Positions 55,126 through 63,790 of a stretch of DNA of 64,000 bases are shown one piece after another (the stretch's first letter is position 1; the number at the start of each line of letters is the position of its first letter). Source of the DNA: Mycolicibacterium grossiae (GTDB taxonomy: Bacteria; Actinomycetota; Actinomycetes; Mycobacteriales; Mycobacteriaceae); the NCBI RefSeq assembly GCF_008329645.1, contig NZ_CP043474.1, positions 4,402,001 through 4,466,000 of the forward strand, written 5' to 3'. The position numbers and the translations under genes are program-made. The notes below the pieces were generated by a model that searched no databases, was not told where the DNA came from, and saw only the letters and a program-made list of their open reading frames with translations.

Positions 55126-56214
55126 TCAGGCCGGGATGAGTGAGACCTTGACCGACTCCTTGCCACTGGCCACCAGGTCGAGGCCCTTCTGGAATTCGGT
55201 CAGTGGCAGCTGGTGGGTGCAGATCTCGTCCATCGGCAACGTGCCGGACTCGATCATCTTGATGGCGGCGGGCCAGCAGTACGGGCCGAGATGGGCGCCC
55301 AGCACGTCGAGTTCCTTGTCGTCGCTGATGATGCTCCAGTCGACGGTCACGTCACTGCCGAAGACGCCGTACTCGACGTAGCGGCCCAGCTTGCGCAAGA
55401 GGTTGAGGCCCTGCGGCACCGCGGAGGTGTGGCCGGTGCCCTCGAGGTAGACGTCGGCGCCGTAGCCCTCGGTGAGGTCCTTGACGATCTTCTCCGCGTC
55501 CTCCTCTGCGATGTTGATCGTCAGGTCGGCGCCGCACTTGGCCGCCAACTTCAGCTTCTCCGGGGCCAGGTCGAGGGCGATGACGCGCATCGCGTTCTTC
55601 GCCTTGGCGCCGGCGATCATGCCGAGCCCGATGGGGCCGCAGCCGGCGACGACGACGGTGTCCTCGAAGGTGATCTGGGCACGCTCGACGGCGTGCAGCG
55701 CGCACGACAGCGGCTCGGCGAACGCCGCGTGCTGGGGAGCGATGTCACCGGAGACCTTGTGCACCAGCGCTTCCGCCGGGTAGACCATGTAACTCGCCAT
55801 GGCGCCGGGCGTGCGGCGCTTGAAGCCGTACAGGTCGTGGGGCTGGCACATGTGGTACTGCCCGCGCTTGCAGAACCGGCATTCCCAGCACGGCACGATC
55901 TGCTCGGAGACCACGCGGTCGCCGACCGCGATCCCCCAGCGTCGAGCGGCCTCGTCGTCGAGTTCGACGACCCGGCCGACGAATTCGTGCCCGGGGATCA
56001 CCATCGTCTCGGCCCAGGCAGGGCGGTTCTCGTCACCCCAGAACTTCGCGGCGCCGTGGTAGCACTTGAGGTCGCTCGCGCAGATGCCGACCGCTTCGAC
56101 CCGGATGAGCGCCTCGCCGGGCTTGCGCTGCGGGACGGCGACCTCCTCGAGCCGGTAGTCGTTGGGTCCGTGACAGACGACTGCCTGCATCTTCTCGGGG
56201 ATTCCGTCGCTCAT
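55126..56214 (-). CDS. Zinc-dependent polyol dehydrogenase (candidate erythritol/L-threitol dehydrogenase)
   Basis: ATG 56214 gives 362 aa. It is a medium-chain dehydrogenase with catalytic zinc residues in GICASDLKCYHG and GHEFVGRVVE, a structural zinc lobe CWECRFCKRGQYHMC, and the cofactor fold at VVVAGCGPIGLGMIAG followed by an acidic ALDLAPEK end that favours NAD. In M. smegmatis a related enzyme (EltD) oxidises erythritol and L-threitol. The first position in the operon and the kinase and isomerase downstream fit that. Other polyols remain possible. Confidence 0.82.
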   Translation of the reverse strand: MSDGIPEKMQAVVCHGPNDYRLEEVAVPQRKPGEALIRVEAVGICASDLKCYHGAAKFWGDENRPAWAETMVIPGHEFVGRVVELDDEAARRWGIAVGDRVVSEQIVPCWECRFCKRGQYHMCQPHDLYGFKRRTPGAMASYMVYPAEALVHKVSGDIAPQHAAFAEPLSCALHAVERAQITFEDTVVVAGCGPIGLGMIAGAKAKNAMRVIALDLAPEKLKLAAKCGADLTINIAEEDAEKIVKDLTEGYGADVYLEGTGHTSAVPQGLNLLRKLGRYVEYGVFGSDVTVDWSIISDDKELDVLGAHLGPYCWPAAIKMIESGTLPMDEICTHQLPLTEFQKGLDLVASGKESVKVSLIPA

Positions 56215-56272
56215 CGCACGCCCTTCCATGGCAGTGAACGCATGTGTGGTCGCGCTCACAGTATCGGCGCTC

Positions 56273-56327
56273 TGCACATTTGTCCAGAACGTCTGTTCAA
56301 CAAAATTCCGCTCAGAACATATGTGCA
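56273..56327. promoter_or_regulatory. Operator region between the polyol operon and the SorC regulator
   Basis: TGCACAT (56273-56279) and ATGTGCA (56321-56327) form a wide inverted repeat. Between them GAAC-gtct-GTTC (56287-56298) is a tighter palindrome. GAACATATGTGCA (56315-56327) and GGACAAATGTGCA (reverse strand, 56273-56285) are 11 of 13 alike. A weaker copy, GAACGCATGTGTG, lies at 56236-56248. The A/T-rich spacer here contrasts with the surrounding GC. Confidence 0.55.
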
Positions 56328-56354
56328 TGCGGGATTCGGTGACATACTCGGGGC

Positions 56355-57404
56355 ATGCCTCGGCCGGCCCAGCCCAACCCCGCGGTGGCCGTCGACGGTG
56401 CGGCCGGCGGTGCCGTGCCCATGGCCGAGACCAGCCACTTTCCGCCGGCGCTGCTGTACACCGCGGCGCGGCTGTACTACGAGGACGACGCCACGCAGGC
56501 CGAGGTGGCCGAGAAACTCGGCACCAGCCGCGCCACGGTGAGCCGCCTCCTCGCCGAGGCCAAGCGCCAGGGCATCGTCCGGATCGAGGTGGTGCCGCCC
56601 GCGGAGGCCCGTCCCGGCGACCTCGCCGACCAGCTCGCCCGCGCGCTCAAGCTCGAGAGCGTCTACCTCAGTGCGCCGCTACCGATTCCGGCCCCCGGCC
56701 GCACCGTGCTGGACGTCATGGGACGCGCGCTCGCCCCCGCGGTGGGGCGGGCACTGAGCGAGGCGGGGCTGCTCCCCGGTGACGTGCTCCTGGTGTCCTC
56801 GGGCCGCACCGTCTACGAGGTGGCACAGCACGAACTCACGTCGCTGCCCGGCGTCGTCGTCGCCCCCACCGTCGGCGGCAACGACCAGCCCGAGGAGTGG
56901 TACCAGACCAACGAGATCACCCGGCTGGTCGCCAATCGCGTCGGTGGTCGCGCGAATTATCTGTTCGCTCCGGCACTTCCGGGCCCGGAGCTGTACCGGT
57001 CGCTGTTGAAGGACCCCAGCATCCAGCGGGTGCTGCACCAGTGGCCGACCGCGCGGTGCGCGCTGATGGGCGTCGGTGCGCCACCGCTGACCCGTTCGGA
57101 CATCCCGCGATTCGTGCCGACCGGCTCGTCGTCGCTGCGCGCCGCCGTGGGCGACGTCTGCTCACGCTTCTACGACCGGGCCGGAGCGCCCGTGCACTTC
57201 GAGGGCAGCGACCGCCTCATCGCCCTAGAACTCGAGTCGCTGCACCACGTTCCGGTCACCATCGCGGTGGCCGTGGGCCAGGACAAGATCTCCTCGATCA
57301 CCGCCGGCGCCCGCGGCGGATACTTCAAGCAGCTCGTCACCGACCCGGTCACGGCGCAGGCGCTGCTCGACGACGTCCGGACCGGTAACCCCGGGAAGGA
57401 TTAG
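56355..57404 (+). CDS. SorC/DeoR-type sugar-sensing transcriptional regulator
   Basis: The product is 349 aa. The helix-turn-helix lies at about residues 33-75 (LLYTAARLYYEDDATQAEVAEKLGTSRATVSRLLAEAKRQGI, read in parts) and the sugar-binding SorC domain fills the rest, with VAPTVGGNDQPEEW, ANYLFAPALPGP and AVGQDKISSITAGARGGYFKQLVTD. The gene is divergent from the dehydrogenase-ABC operon and the space holds clear palindromes, so it probably controls that operon and itself. The effector should be a phosphorylated pathway intermediate, as is usual for SorC proteins. Confidence 0.9.
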   Translation: MPRPAQPNPAVAVDGAAGGAVPMAETSHFPPALLYTAARLYYEDDATQAEVAEKLGTSRATVSRLLAEAKRQGIVRIEVVPPAEARPGDLADQLARALKLESVYLSAPLPIPAPGRTVLDVMGRALAPAVGRALSEAGLLPGDVLLVSSGRTVYEVAQHELTSLPGVVVAPTVGGNDQPEEWYQTNEITRLVANRVGGRANYLFAPALPGPELYRSLLKDPSIQRVLHQWPTARCALMGVGAPPLTRSDIPRFVPTGSSSLRAAVGDVCSRFYDRAGAPVHFEGSDRLIALELESLHHVPVTIAVAVGQDKISSITAGARGGYFKQLVTDPVTAQALLDDVRTGNPGKD

Positions 57405-57407
57405 CAT

Positions 57408-57704
57408 GTGGGGGTGTTCGCGCATCGTCGACGCATCTTCCGCGACCCGCCCGTGCCGCTGACCGCAGCTCGGGAACGCGCGGCCAACCACGCCGCGGCA
57501 CGGTCCGCGCGCGAGGCGCGTCGGTCGTTTCGTACGATCCGCGGCCAATACCGGCGCTATCGCGCCGATGCGGGCCCGCAGTATCTCGATTGGCCGCGCT
57601 GGCGCTCGGCATACCTTCGCGAGTATCGCGGAGGCGACCAGGTCAACGAAGGCGGCCTCACATCGTCCAGTCACCCCCTGACGGGAGGCATGGGCGCTCC
57701 CTGA
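57408..57704 (+). CDS. Small Arg-rich hypothetical protein
   Basis: GTG 57408 gives 98 aa and has ggaagga ending at the SorC stop. The first two thirds are strongly basic and helical (RERAANHAAARSAREARRSFRTIRGQYRRYR in parts), followed by a Tyr/Trp-rich stretch DWPRWRSAYLREYRGG. No family is recognised. It is convergent with the FGGY kinase gene, with 4 bp between the stops. It could be a chance frame, but the ribosome site and distance to SorC support translation. Confidence 0.45.
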   Translation: MGVFAHRRRIFRDPPVPLTAARERAANHAAARSAREARRSFRTIRGQYRRYRADAGPQYLDWPRWRSAYLREYRGGDQVNEGGLTSSSHPLTGGMGAP

Positions 57705-57708
57705 GTAC

Positions 57709-59202
57709 TCAGCCGGCAGGTGGCGCCGGATCGGTGGTCGCCAGCCGGTGCACCTGCGTCCGCGTCGCCGGATACAGCTCGCGCCACGTGCCGTAGAGGT
57801 CTTCGTAGAGGGCCCGGGTGCCCGGATTCGGGACGATCTCGCGCGAGATCCTGGCCCAGTCCGTCCCGGCCGGCACCATGCCGACGCCGATCGCCGCGAG
57901 CAGGGCGTCGCCGTAACTCGCCCCGATGGCCTGCTCGGGCACCAGTTGGACGCGACCGGTGACGTCGCTGACGGCCTGCGCCCACACCGGGCTGCGGAGA
58001 CCACCGCCCACGGCGACGGTCCGCGTGCCCGAATGGGCGTCGTCGAAGCGCTCCAGGATCTGCCGGATCCCAAAGGCGATGCCCTCGTAGGCCGCCCGGA
58101 AGAGATGGCCGCGGCCGTGCCGCAGCGTGAGGCCTGCCAGCACGCCGCGCGCCTTCGGATCGAACACCGGGGTCCGTTCACCGGCGAAGTACGGCAGCAC
58201 CAGCAGCCCCTCGCTGCCGGGCGGGACCGCCGCGGCCTCGGCCACCAGCTCGTCGAACGGCGCTCCGCCGGTGACGGTCTGCAGCCACCCGATCAGGCTG
58301 CCCGCGGTCGACGTGCCCGCGGCGAGAGCGAGGCTGCCGTGCTCGATGCCGGCCGTGGTCCATAGCGTCGGATCGCTGAAGTACTCGTCGATGATCTGAA
58401 CGAGGAACATCGTCGAGCCGTACATCAGCATCTGGTCACCGGGGTGGCGGACGCCCACCGAGAACGCCTCGGAGTACGCGTCGACGGTGCCGGCGACGAC
58501 GGGCGTGCCCACCGGCACTCCCGTGGCGGCCGCCGCGGCGGCGTGCACGGTGCCGACCACGTCGCTGGGCCACACCAGCCGCGGCAGCGGCAGGTGGCCG
58601 CAGATCCGCTTGGCCCACGGCAGGTTCCAGTCGAAGTCGCGGGTGGCGTACAACGGGTCGCACTGGCTGGCGGTGTGGTGATCCATCACGTACTCGCCGG
58701 TGAGCTTGGCGGCGACGTAGGAGTTCGAGCCGTACCACCCTGCCGCGGCGGCGAACACCTCCGGCTCGTGCCGGTGCACCCACTCGAGCTTCGGCCCGAC
58801 GGCCTGGCTGGACAGCAGGGTACCCGCCCGTTCCAAGATGGCATCGGTGCCGAATTCGTCCGTCAGCGAATCGATTTCGTCGACGGCGCGAGTGTCCACG
58901 CCGTAGAGGATTGCCGGTCGCAGCGGCCGCAGGTCGGCGTCGCAGAGCACCAGGCAGGGACCCACGCCGCTGACGCACAGGGCGCCCAGCACGCCGCCGG
59001 TGGGCATCCGGGCGACCAGCTTGCCCGCCACCTCGCACACCTCGCGCCACCACAGCCCCTCGGCGTCGACCTCGGCCCAGCCCGGGCGGGGCAGCGACAT
59101 CGCGTGGGGAACCGTCTCGGTGGCGATGACCGACCCGGCGGCGTCGACCAGGACGCCCTTCGTGCTCCCCGTCCCCATGTCGATGCCGAGCAGCAGGTCC
59201 AC
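57709..59202 (-). CDS. FGGY-family carbohydrate kinase
   Basis: The product is 497 aa. The ATP-binding start LLLGIDMGTGSTKGVLVD and the second domain with YGSTMFLVQ, PYFAGERTPVFDP and the AVGGGLRSPVWAQAVSD block define the family. The sugar cannot be told: the substrate-loop segments differ from xylulokinase and glycerol kinase, and the family includes ribulokinase- and erythritol-kinase-like members. The position beside the polyol operon, although on its own, suggests a related sugar or polyol. Confidence 0.85.
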   Translation of the reverse strand: MDLLLGIDMGTGSTKGVLVDAAGSVIATETVPHAMSLPRPGWAEVDAEGLWWREVCEVAGKLVARMPTGGVLGALCVSGVGPCLVLCDADLRPLRPAILYGVDTRAVDEIDSLTDEFGTDAILERAGTLLSSQAVGPKLEWVHRHEPEVFAAAAGWYGSNSYVAAKLTGEYVMDHHTASQCDPLYATRDFDWNLPWAKRICGHLPLPRLVWPSDVVGTVHAAAAAATGVPVGTPVVAGTVDAYSEAFSVGVRHPGDQMLMYGSTMFLVQIIDEYFSDPTLWTTAGIEHGSLALAAGTSTAGSLIGWLQTVTGGAPFDELVAEAAAVPPGSEGLLVLPYFAGERTPVFDPKARGVLAGLTLRHGRGHLFRAAYEGIAFGIRQILERFDDAHSGTRTVAVGGGLRSPVWAQAVSDVTGRVQLVPEQAIGASYGDALLAAIGVGMVPAGTDWARISREIVPNPGTRALYEDLYGTWRELYPATRTQVHRLATTDPAPPAG

Positions 59203-59250
59203 GCCGCCAACCCTACGTCGGGGGTCCGCCCGGGAGGGCGGGGACGGCGG

Positions 59251-60063
59251 TCATCGCGTCCGGTCGGGGAAGGGGTCGTCGGTGAAGTCGATCTGCGCCG
59301 CCGGGTTGCTCACGGCGGTCACCATGCCGGTGCCGAACGGGCCCGCGTCGTCGAACAGCGTGGCAGTACCGACGCCGATGCCGTCGGCCGTCCAGTGCGC
59401 GTCGGCCTGCACCCCGATCCAGCCGTCCTTCGGCAGTCGCGCCAGCGCGACGGTGAGGTCGCCATTGATGTAGCCGACGCCCGCCGAGCCGAGGTTGGTC
59501 ACCAGGCTGGTGCCCTCGGCGGCCATCGCGGCGTTCACCAGCGGCGCGTTCTGCCGGCCCTCGATGGCGTCGATCGAGCGGTTCAGACACCGCTTGCGCT
59601 GCGCGTTCTGATGGTCGGCGATCGCCGTGGTCCAGCCGTGCCCGTCCGAACCGACGTAGATGTGCCTGCCGTCCACGACGTCGTCGGGCCGTTCGAACAC
59701 CGGCTCGGCCCTCCACTCCTCGCCGCGCGGCGGCTCCGAGCGGCGGTACTGCACCAGGACCGCGCGCACGATCGTGGCGTCGTCCTGCACCAGCTCGCAC
59801 TCGGCATTGCGCACCCGGCGGCCCTCGCGCAGCACCCGGGTCCGGACGAGCGTCGGACGGCTCCGGCCGGCCTTGAACAGGTCGACCGTCAGGCGGGCCG
59901 GGGTGAACTCCGGGTCGCCGTAGCGGTCGTCGAGCGCCGCTGCGGCGAGCCCGACGAGCGCCGGGCCGTTGAGGTGGTCGTCGCCCCAGTGGCTCTGCGC
60001 GAACGGCGTCGGCGCGAACACGTCGTCAGAGGTTCGGGTGAAGTGCGCCGGGCGAGCGGTCAT
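59251..60063 (-). CDS. Acyl-CoA thioesterase-like (TesB-type) protein
   Basis: ATG 60063 gives 270 aa; ATG 60081 is an alternative. Two hot-dog repeats are visible: HLNGPALVGLAAAALDDRYGDPEF and FTPARLTVDLFKAGRSRPT in the first, NLGSAGVGYINGDLTVALARLPKDGW in the second, with the usual strands for thioester hydrolysis. Proteins of this type are frequent in mycobacteria and act on acyl-CoA or remain unassigned. It is divergent from the LysR gene 59 bp away and may be its target. Confidence 0.8.
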   Translation of the reverse strand: MTARPAHFTRTSDDVFAPTPFAQSHWGDDHLNGPALVGLAAAALDDRYGDPEFTPARLTVDLFKAGRSRPTLVRTRVLREGRRVRNAECELVQDDATIVRAVLVQYRRSEPPRGEEWRAEPVFERPDDVVDGRHIYVGSDGHGWTTAIADHQNAQRKRCLNRSIDAIEGRQNAPLVNAAMAAEGTSLVTNLGSAGVGYINGDLTVALARLPKDGWIGVQADAHWTADGIGVGTATLFDDAGPFGTGMVTAVSNPAAQIDFTDDPFPDRTR

Positions 60064-60122
60064 CTCGGCATCGTCGCACATGGCGAAACGGTCGCCCGCC
60101 GTGCGTTCGGCATGGGCGCACA

Positions 60123-61079
60123 ATGTGTGCCGTGGACACGCGCCGACTGCACCTGCTGCTCGCCCTGTCGCGGTTGGGGTCGATGCGTGCCGTCGCCGAG
60201 ACCCACCGGCTCACCACCTCGACGGTGTCGCAGCAGATCGCCGCGCTTGCCCGGGAGGCCGGCACGCCGCTGATCGAACCCGAGGGCCGCCGGGTGCGGC
60301 TCACCCCGGCCGGGCGGCGGCTGGCCGACCACGCCGTCACGATCCTCGCTGCGGTCGACGCCGCCCGCCTCGACCTGGACCCGGACGCCGAACCCGTCGG
60401 CACGCTGCGCGTCGGCGGCTTCGCGACCGGCATCCGGGTGTCGCTGCTGCCGATCGTCGCCGACCTCGCGCGGCGGCACCCCGGGATCGAGGTGGTGATC
60501 TCCGAGTACGAGCCGCGGGAGGCGTTCGCGCTGCTGGCCGACGACGACCTGGACCTCGCGCTGACCTACGACTACGACCTGGCGCCCGCAGCACCCGGGC
60601 CGGTGCTGGAACCGGTCGCGCTGTGGTCCGCCCGCTGGGGACTCGGCGTGCGGGCCGGGGACGCCACCGGTCCCGACGTGGCACTCGCCGACTTCGCCGA
60701 GCACACCTGGATCGTCAACTCGCGCAACACCGCCGACGAGGATGCGGTGCGCACGCTCGGCGCGCTCGCCGGGTTCACCCCGCGGATCGCACACCAGATC
60801 GACAGCCTCGACCTGGTCGAGGACCTCATCACCGCGGGCTACGGCGTCGGATTGCTGCCGCTCGACCGGCCGACCGCCGCCGGCGTGGACGTCCTGCCGC
60901 TGCGCGACCACACCGTCACGCTCACCGCCTATGCGGTCACCCGGGTGGGACGGTCGACGTGGCCGCCGCTGCGGGCCGTGCTGGACGGGCTGCGACCCGA
61001 CGACGCACCCTCGCAGGCACGGTGGCCGCGCCCGACGGCCCGCGAGCGCCCGGGCACCGCGCTCACTGACCCAGCGTGA
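60123..61079 (+). CDS. LysR-family transcriptional regulator
   Basis: The product is 318 aa from ATG 60123; GTG 60132 is a possible start. The helix-turn-helix is in residues 5-65 (LLLALSRLGSMRAVAETHRLTTSTVSQQIAALARE), followed by the LysR effector domain (LRVGGFATGIRVSLLPIVADLARRHPGIEV). The C-terminal 25 residues are Pro/Arg-rich, and the end overlaps the convergent xylulokinase gene by 17 bp. It is divergent from the thioesterase-like gene. The effector is unknown. Confidence 0.88.
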   Translation: MCAVDTRRLHLLLALSRLGSMRAVAETHRLTTSTVSQQIAALAREAGTPLIEPEGRRVRLTPAGRRLADHAVTILAAVDAARLDLDPDAEPVGTLRVGGFATGIRVSLLPIVADLARRHPGIEVVISEYEPREAFALLADDDLDLALTYDYDLAPAAPGPVLEPVALWSARWGLGVRAGDATGPDVALADFAEHTWIVNSRNTADEDAVRTLGALAGFTPRIAHQIDSLDLVEDLITAGYGVGLLPLDRPTAAGVDVLPLRDHTVTLTAYAVTRVGRSTWPPLRAVLDGLRPDDAPSQARWPRPTARERPGTALTDPA

Positions 61080-62460
61080 GCCGCTGCGCGGCGTGGTAGC
61101 GCTCGACCACCGCGGGCGTCGGGTCGGCCTCGTAGGTGGCCGTCTCGCCGATCGTCCACGCGGGCGGGGCGTCGCCGCCGGCCGCCGCCCACGCCGCCTG
61201 ACGCGCGGCGCCCAGGGCCACGTACTCCCCCGGGGTCGGCACGTGCACCGGCTTGCCGAGGATCGCCGGGGCGATGCGTCGGACGGCCTCGGAGCGCGCG
61301 CCGCCCCCCACCAGGATCACGCGGTGGACGGCGATGCCCTCGGCAGCGATGCGGTCCAGACAGAAGGCGATGGAACTGAGCAGCCCCTCGACCGCGGCCC
61401 GCGCCACGTTGCCGGGGGTGAGATTGCGCGTCGTCACCCCGTGCAGCGCACCCTCGGCGTCGGGCAGGTTGGGTGAGCGTTCGCCGTCGAAGTAGGGCAC
61501 CAGCGCCAGCCCCTGCGCGCCGGCGGGCGCGGCGAGCGCCAGCCGGTCGAGTTCGGCGAAGTCGACCCCCAGCATGCGCGTGACCGCGGCGAGGACCGGA
61601 GCCCCGTTCAGCGTGCACACCAGGGGCAGCTGGCGGCCGGTGGCGTCGGCGAAACCGGCCACCAGCCCGGAGGCGTCGTGCGGCGCGGCATCGCCCACGG
61701 CGCTGACCACGCCGGACGTGCCCAGCGAGACCACGCAGTCGCCGGGACCGGCCCCGACGCCCAGCGCGGCGGCGGCGTTGTCGCCGGCGCCGGCGCCGAG
61801 CAGCGCCCCGGAACGAGTCGTACCGGCGGTTCCGGCCGGGGCGACTACCTCCGGGGTGGCCGGCCGGCGGCCCCGCATCGCCAGTTCGAGCAGTTCGACG
61901 TCGTAGGTGCCGTCGGCGGCGGAAAAGTAGCCGGTGCCGCTGGCGTCGCTGCGGTCGGTGCGCAGGTCGGCGAGGTCGGCGCCGCCGGTCAGCCGCCACG
62001 TCAGCCAGTCGTGCGGAAGACACACGGCCGCGGTCGCGTCGGCGTGCCCCGGTTCGTGGTCGACCAGCCAGCGCAGCTTGGACGCGGTGATGGCGGCGAC
62101 CGGGACGACGCCGATGCGGTCCGCCCACGCGGCCGGACCGCCGAGTTCGTCGACCAGTGCCGCGGCGGCGCCGCTGGAGCGGGTGTCGTTCCACAGCAGC
62201 GCGGGCCGCACCACCTCGCCGCCCGCGTCGAGGCACACCATGCCGTGCTGCTGGGCGCCCACCGAGACCGCGGCGACGTCGTCGAGGCCACCCGCGGCCG
62301 CGGCGGCGTCGCCCAGCGCCGCCCACCAGGCGGCGGGATCCACCTCGGTGCCGTCCGGGTGCGTCGCCGAACCCGACCGCACGATCTCGCCGGTGTCGGC
62401 GTCGCAGACCAACACCTTGCAGGACTGCGTGGACGAGTCGATTCCCGCGACGAGGGTCAC
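61063..62460 (-). CDS. xylB: Xylulokinase XylB
   Basis: GTG 62460 has aaggag upstream and gives 465 aa; ATG 62487 would add nine residues. The family pattern is complete: VAGIDSSTQSCKVLVCD, the substrate block AVSVGAQQHGMVCLD and LLWNDTRS, KLRWLVDHEP, then LGTSGVVSAVG, PYFDGERSPNLPDA, and ILVGGGARSEAVRRIAP. It phosphorylates D-xylulose to feed the pentose phosphate pathway. It stands without xylose isomerase nearby, so it may serve a pentitol such as xylitol or arabitol. Confidence 0.88.
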   Translation of the reverse strand: MTLVAGIDSSTQSCKVLVCDADTGEIVRSGSATHPDGTEVDPAAWWAALGDAAAAAGGLDDVAAVSVGAQQHGMVCLDAGGEVVRPALLWNDTRSSGAAAALVDELGGPAAWADRIGVVPVAAITASKLRWLVDHEPGHADATAAVCLPHDWLTWRLTGGADLADLRTDRSDASGTGYFSAADGTYDVELLELAMRGRRPATPEVVAPAGTAGTTRSGALLGAGAGDNAAAALGVGAGPGDCVVSLGTSGVVSAVGDAAPHDASGLVAGFADATGRQLPLVCTLNGAPVLAAVTRMLGVDFAELDRLALAAPAGAQGLALVPYFDGERSPNLPDAEGALHGVTTRNLTPGNVARAAVEGLLSSIAFCLDRIAAEGIAVHRVILVGGGARSEAVRRIAPAILGKPVHVPTPGEYVALGAARQAAWAAAGGDAPPAWTIGETATYEADPTPAVVERYHAAQRLTLGQ

Positions 62461-62609
62461 CGCGTTCTCCTTGCTCTCAGGGGTCACCGACAGAAGCTAC
62501 CTGCGCTGAAGGGGCTGCGGGCAGTGCCTCGCTGACGGCGCAACGGCCACCCCGGATCTAGATCAGATGCGGTGTTTGTCGCCCCGACCCCGGGGGAATA
62601 ACCGGGGCC

Positions 62610-63722
62610 ATGTTGATCAGACGCGTCGCCCGACCCATGTTGGCCACCACCTTCATCGCTCGCGGTGTCGATTCGCTGCGCAGCCCGAAACCCGCCGCGG
62701 ACGCGGCGCGTCCGACGCTGGACGGCCTGAGCAAGCTCCCCGACCCGGTCGGCCCCAACGTCCCCACCGACGCCGAGACGGTCGCCAAGGTCACGGCAGG
62801 CGTGCAGATCGGCGCGGGTCTGCTGCTCGCCACCGGTAAGCTGCCGCGACTGGCGTCGGCCGCCCTCGCGTTCAGCGTGGTGCCGGGAAGCCTTGGCGCA
62901 CACGCGTTCTGGAACGAGACGGATCCCGAGCGCAAGGCCAACGAGCGGCGCGCCTTCCTCGCCGACGTCAGCCTCATCGGCGGCCTGATTATCGCCGCCG
63001 TCGACACCGAGGGCAAGCCGTCGCTGGGGTGGCGCGGGCGTCGGGCCGCCCGCAAGGTCTCCGACTCCGTCGCCGGCGTCCTGCCCTCGTCGTCGTCGGG
63101 CGCACTGATCGACAGCGACCTGGTCGACCGCGTCGGGCAGAACCTGCAGAGCGGGCTGCACGTGGGTGCCGAGCGGGGCCGCGAGCTGGCGCAGGTGGCC
63201 TCCAAGCGCGGTGCGGAGTTCGCCGAGGTGGCCTCGAAGCGCGGAGCCGAACTCGCCGAGGTCGCGCAGAAGCGCGGTGCGGTGCTGGCCGAGGTGGCCC
63301 GTGACCGTGGCGCCGAGCTGGCCGAGGTCGCCCGCGACCGCGGTGCCGAGTTCGCCGACGTCGCGTCCAAGCGGGGCAGCGAGTGGGCCGACGTCGCGTC
63401 GAAGCGGGGCAGCGAGTTCGCCGACGTCGCCTCCAAGCGCGGTGACAAGCTCGCCAAAAAGGCGCAGAAGCGCAGCGAGAAGCTGGCTGCCGAGGCGCAG
63501 AAGCGCAGCGACAAGCTGGCGAAGAAGGCGCAGAAGCGCGGTCCCGAGCTGGTGTCCGTGGCGCGGTCGCGCGGCCTCGACCTGGCCGACCGCGCCATCG
63601 ATCGGGGCTATGAGTTCGCCGATCTGGCGTCCGACCGTGGCGCCGAGTTGGCCGAGACCGCACGCAAGCAGGCCAAGCAGGCCCGCAAGGACGCCAAGAA
63701 GCAGGCTCGCCGGCTCAGCTGA
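62610..63722 (+). CDS. DoxX-type membrane protein with 11-residue repeat tail
   Basis: The product is 370 aa. The first 150 residues resemble actinobacterial DoxX proteins (ARPMLATTFIARGVDSLRSP, VQIGAGLLLATGKLPRLAS, NERRAFLADVSLIGGLIIAAVD) with about four membrane segments. Residues 196-349 consist of fourteen consecutive 11-residue units of the type VASKRGAEFAE, a hendecad pattern that should give a long amphipathic or coiled helix, ending in a Lys-rich tail. DoxX proteins take part in redox or thiol stress complexes in mycobacteria. The tail may bind membrane, nucleic acid or a partner. A strong hairpin follows the stop. Confidence 0.83.
   Translation: MLIRRVARPMLATTFIARGVDSLRSPKPAADAARPTLDGLSKLPDPVGPNVPTDAETVAKVTAGVQIGAGLLLATGKLPRLASAALAFSVVPGSLGAHAFWNETDPERKANERRAFLADVSLIGGLIIAAVDTEGKPSLGWRGRRAARKVSDSVAGVLPSSSSGALIDSDLVDRVGQNLQSGLHVGAERGRELAQVASKRGAEFAEVASKRGAELAEVAQKRGAVLAEVARDRGAELAEVARDRGAEFADVASKRGSEWADVASKRGSEFADVASKRGDKLAKKAQKRSEKLAAEAQKRSDKLAKKAQKRGPELVSVARSRGLDLADRAIDRGYEFADLASDRGAELAETARKQAKQARKDAKKQARRLS
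63195..63656 (+). repeat. Fourteen in-frame 33-bp repeats in the DoxX-type gene
   Basis: Each unit encodes 11 residues on the pattern VA-x-KRG-x-E-hydrophobic-AE, with D/K variants in units 8-11. The unit length is exactly 33 bp throughout, with no insertion. Variation is greatest in the last four units, so the array is not a recent expansion. Confidence 0.85.
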
Positions 63723-63739
63723 CCCGCGGCCGACATCGA

Positions 63740-63772
63740 CGAAGCCGGGTCCCCGTCGGGGGCCCGGCTTCG
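63740..63772. terminator. Strong bidirectional terminator hairpin
   Basis: Arms CGAAGCCGGGTCCCC and GGGGGCCCGGCTTCG pair over 15 positions (one T-G) with a 3-nt loop. It lies 18 bp after the DoxX-type gene and before the end of the convergent permease gene. Confidence 0.8.
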
Positions 63773-63790
63773 TCGTATGCGCCGGTCGCG

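Noticed and set aside
62558..63598. Long minus-strand frame (346 codons) opposite the DoxX-type gene
   Set aside because: It is the antisense of the 33-bp repeats; its Ala/Ser/Arg repeats have no family and the plus strand explains the region.
63195..63656. Regular 33-bp spacing resembling a CRISPR array
   Set aside because: Units are contiguous without spacers, vary in sequence and keep the reading frame of the DoxX-type protein.
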